Of a DNA stretch of 64,000 nucleotides, positions 63,292-64,000 are shown piece after piece. Origin of the DNA: a virus. The position numbers and the translations under genes were made by a program. The notes under the pieces are model-generated. The model made no database searches. It worked only from the letters and a program-made list of their open reading frames with translations, and was not told the origin of the DNA. Position 1 is the first letter of the stretch. The number at the start of each line of letters is the position of its first letter. The DNA lies in the IMG/VR virus record IMGVR_UViG_3300032047_000006, positions 17,441 to 81,440 of that record. One strand, 5' to 3'.

Positions 63292-64000
63292 TTGAGTAGA
63301 ATTAATATTTTAAACGCAACGGCGGAAGACTTTGCAGTCGAAATCGTTGCTTCACAACCCGCATCAGGATCTTCAGGAGATCACGCAGACGGACGTATTG
63401 TCAAGTATTTGACACACTTTTATATCTGGCACGATGCATCAGGCGCTTGGAAGAAGTTCGGCAACTCAACAGATGTTGCTTCGCTTGAGACTCGCTTGTC
63501 GACTCAAGAAGCCGATCAGGCAGCAGCAGAGTCTTCACTCGCTACTATTGACGCTACACTTCAGACAAGAATTTCAACTGAAGAATCTGCTTCAACTTCA
63601 GCAGTTGATTCAGCACAGGTAAGAGCAGAGGCAGCAGAAGGTGTTATCTCAGGCAACCTTTCATCGGAACTTGTCAACAGAGCAGCAGACGTTTCAGCAG
63701 AAGCTTCAAGAGCAGCTTCAGCAGAGGTAGTTCTTTCAACTAACCTTTCTTCGGGCATCGTTGCTCGTGAAGCAGACGTTTCAACTGAAAAGGCAAGAGC
63801 AGAGCTTGCTGAAGGTTCACTTCAGACTCGCCTTGCAGCAGAAGAATCAAATGAGCTTTCAGCAGAAACTTCATTGAACCTTCGTGCTTCAACAGAAGAG
63901 TCCACAAGACTTGCCGCTGATAATTCAGTAGCAGTCACAATTTCATCGGAGGCTTCTACTGCACGTTCAGCAGAGACTTCATTGGAATCTCGTCTTTCAT
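63292..64000 (+). CDS. Repeat-rich coiled-coil fibre-type protein (3' truncated)
   Basis: The frame opens at TTG 63292 (AGGAGG 6 bases upstream) and stays open to the window end, giving at least 236 residues. The first 60 residues form a small domain (RINILNATAEDFAVEIVASQ, then YIWHDASGAWKKFGN). From residue 65 on it is Ala/Ser/Glu-rich with repeats: two 29-residue units (63643-63729 and 63730-63816), then three 18-residue units (63817-63978) of the type SLxTRLxxEExxxLSAET. Periods of 18 and 29 fit sums of 7 and 11, as in trimeric coiled-coil fibres. It is likely a long tail fibre or head fibre. Confidence 0.75.
   Translation, partial: MSRINILNATAEDFAVEIVASQPASGSSGDHADGRIVKYLTHFYIWHDASGAWKKFGNSTDVASLETRLSTQEADQAAAESSLATIDATLQTRISTEESASTSAVDSAQVRAEAAEGVISGNLSSELVNRAADVSAEASRAASAEVVLSTNLSSGIVAREADVSTEKARAELAEGSLQTRLAAEESNELSAETSLNLRASTEESTRLAADNSVAVTISSEASTARSAETSLESRLS
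63643..63978 (+). repeat. Degenerate 87-bp and 54-bp coding repeats
   Basis: Within the fibre gene, two 87-bp units (63643-63729, 63730-63816) share NLSS and ADVS positions. Three 54-bp units (63817-63870, 63871-63924, 63925-63978) share the SLxxR...EES...SAET pattern. A unit of the same type occurs earlier in the gene as SLETRLSTQEADQAAAES. Confidence 0.65.

Noticed and set aside
63434-63622. Alternative + frame inside the fibre gene
   Set aside because: The repeat structure and the strong ribosome site support the TTG 63292 frame, which is open to the window end; the alternative is a frame shadow of the repeats.

Overview
This window is about 64 kb of a large T4-like contractile-tailed bacteriophage genome (or a closely related uncultured virus). 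The reasons are a tightly packed gene array that is almost all on the + strand, and recognisable T4-type genes: large terminase, portal, prohead protease, gp25 and gp6 baseplate wedge proteins, a gp55-like late sigma factor, a gp61-like primase, gp46/gp47-like recombination functions, and PhoH. The host looks like a Gram-negative bacterium. The evidence is a lipobox-bearing secreted protein, a peptidoglycan peptidase on the tail hub, spanin-like membrane/coiled-coil proteins, and TTGACT/TATAAT-type promoters. I cannot name the host.

Layout. 1-3216: a truncated ParB-like gene with a nuclease-like C-terminus, an acidic protein, a calcium-repeat protein and a small HTH protein. 3402-5032: a DUF2827-like glycosyltransferase and an HNH endonuclease. 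5033-5899: the only clear minus-strand gene, a secreted trypsin-like lipoprotein. 5998-13721: a regulatory/metabolic block with PhoH, a metallopeptidase, a basic-tailed protein, a Cas4-like Fe-S nuclease, two glycosyltransferases, an FmdB-like zinc ribbon and the late sigma factor. 13718-48394: a 35 kb baseplate/tail-fibre block with a hub carrying an M15 peptidase, a 2014-residue SH3b protein, gp25, gp6, a DNRLRE-like protein, a 3841-residue protein with three LamG-like domains, and several further structural proteins. 48407-53122: RuvC-like nuclease, primase, and a single-chain Mre11-Rad50 fusion. 53161-54141: a probable lysis cassette. 54138-61939: small proteins, terminase, portal, DUF1360 protein, prohead protease and a bS21-like ribosomal protein. 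61976-64000: further virion proteins, ending in a truncated repeat-rich fibre gene.

Regulation. Two promoter classes are visible. Sigma70-like promoters (TTGACT or TTTACA, 17 bp spacer, TATAAT-like -10) precede genes at 7396, 8777 and 48977. A separate heptamer, CTATTTA, occurs eight times in six intergenic gaps, 21-32 bases ahead of start codons. It is a strong candidate for the late promoter read by the gp55-like sigma factor encoded at 12674. Many genes start with TTG. No tRNA, CRISPR array, insertion sequence or integrase was found. No gap without a gene exceeds 300 bases; the longest are 3217-3401 and 63108-63291.

The most noteworthy items are the Mre11-Rad50 fusion, the opposite-strand secreted protease with a perfect palindrome upstream, the CTATTTA promoter set, the hub/M15 peptidase fusion, the giant lectin-studded baseplate protein and the phage bS21. 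Major capsid, tail sheath and tail tube genes are not in this window.
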